Part shown: piece after piece, positions 5,689 through 5,996 of the stretch | How positions within the stretch are numbered: the stretch's first letter is position 1 | Layout: the number at the start of each line of letters is the position of its first letter | The notes under the pieces: model-generated | What the model was told of the DNA's origin: nothing | What the model saw: only the letters and a program-made list of their open reading frames with translations | Database searches by the model: none | DNA from: Aequorivita sp. | GTDB taxonomy: Bacteria > Bacteroidota > Bacteroidia > Flavobacteriales > Flavobacteriaceae | Assembly (NCBI GenBank): GCA_020435865.1 | Contig: JAGQYZ010000308.1 | Location: forward strand, 1-5,996 | Direction of reading: 5' to 3' | DNA: 5,996 nucleotides | Made by a program: the position numbers and the translations under genes

Positions 5689-5695
5689 ATTTTAT

Positions 5696-5703
5696 TACAT
5701 TTG
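5696..5703 (+). promoter_or_regulatory. Candidate promoter -7 element for mreB
   Basis: TACATTTG is an exact TAnnTTTG match, 8 nt after the purH stop and 49 nt before the mreB ATG, giving a leader of about 40-45 nt. No -33 TTTG is clear, and mreB could also be read through from purH since no GC-rich hairpin separates them. Confidence 0.45.
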
Positions 5704-5752
5704 TTAAAAACCAAACCTAACACGTTAACCCTCAATACTACCAATTTAAACT

Positions 5753-5996
5753 ATGGGATTTTTTGACTTCCTGACTGAAGAAATAGCCATTGACCTGGGT
5801 ACCGCAAATACCCTGATAATCCACAACGATAAAGTTGTTGTGGATGCGCCTTCTATTGTTGCACGCGACCGAACTACTGGAAAAATAATCGCCGTAGGCC
5901 GCGAAGCCGCGATGATGCAGGGTAAAACCCACGAAAACATTAAAACAATTCGCCCCTTGAAAGATGGGGTTATTGCAGATTTTGACGCAAGCGAGA
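5753..5996 (+). CDS. mreB: Rod shape-determining protein MreB (5' part, cut by window end)
   Basis: The first 81 codons are present out of a usual length of about 340. MreB is the actin-like ATPase that forms membrane-bound filaments on the cytoplasmic face and directs lateral wall synthesis with MreC, MreD, RodA and PBP2. The start MGFFDFLTEE is a typical short membrane-binding end, followed by the phosphate-1 loop AIDLGTANTLI at 12-22, then PSIVA at 33-37, AVGREAAMM at 47-55 and IRPLKDGVIADFD at 66-78, all standard for the family. ATG at 5753 fits known N-termini. In many bacteria mreC and other wall genes come next, which cannot be checked here. The 3' truncation is due only to the window boundary. 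Confidence 0.97.
   Translation, partial: MGFFDFLTEEIAIDLGTANTLIIHNDKVVVDAPSIVARDRTTGKIIAVGREAAMMQGKTHENIKTIRPLKDGVIADFDASE

Noticed and set aside
5738..5940. Two overlapping 64-codon minus-strand frames over mreB
   Set aside because: They are antisense to the clearly recognisable MreB N-terminus.
1..5996. tRNA, rRNA, CRISPR, insertion sequence or prophage features
   Set aside because: No cloverleaf-like sequences, regular repeats, transposase motifs or terminal inverted repeats were seen; nearly all of the window is accounted for by the listed genes.

Overview
The window looks like chromosomal DNA from a member of the Bacteroidota, most likely family Flavobacteriaceae. The DNA is AT-rich. 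Most genes have no Shine-Dalgarno sequence, and most intergenic gaps hold the Bacteroidota -7 promoter element TAnnTTTG. Two genes, exosortase XrtF and its dedicated partner, are to my knowledge a flavobacterial hallmark. The HYC_CC_PP and DUF3347 proteins are also typical of this group.

Left region (1-1150, minus strand): a small secreted Cys/His/Met-rich HYC_CC_PP family protein and a DUF3347 lipoprotein, each with its own likely promoter. A possible third minus-strand gene starts at 31 and runs off the left edge; its first ten codons look like a signal peptide. Together these suggest an envelope module that handles a soft metal, probably copper. This is inferred from residues and family associations and has not been demonstrated.

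Middle region (1188-2717): xrtF and the exosortase F system-associated protein form a minus-strand operon overlapping by ATGA. This is an intramembrane protein-sorting system whose substrate is, as far as I know, undefined. Divergent from it is a GAF-domain protein of the free methionine-(R)-sulfoxide reductase family. It keeps the catalytic Cys but lacks the usual resolving Cys.

Right region (2721-5996): a MacB/FtsX-type ABC transporter permease on the minus strand has no ATPase gene beside it. It converges on the GAF gene with a 3-nt gap and is divergent from purH. purH (complete, bifunctional purine enzyme) is followed by the start of mreB (cell-shape actin homologue), which is cut by the right edge. 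The 178-bp permease/purH gap holds the purH promoter inside an inverted repeat, plus short direct and inverted repeats.

No tRNA, rRNA, CRISPR array, insertion sequence or phage feature is visible. The most interesting content is the XrtF pair, followed by the modified fRMsr and the putative metal module.
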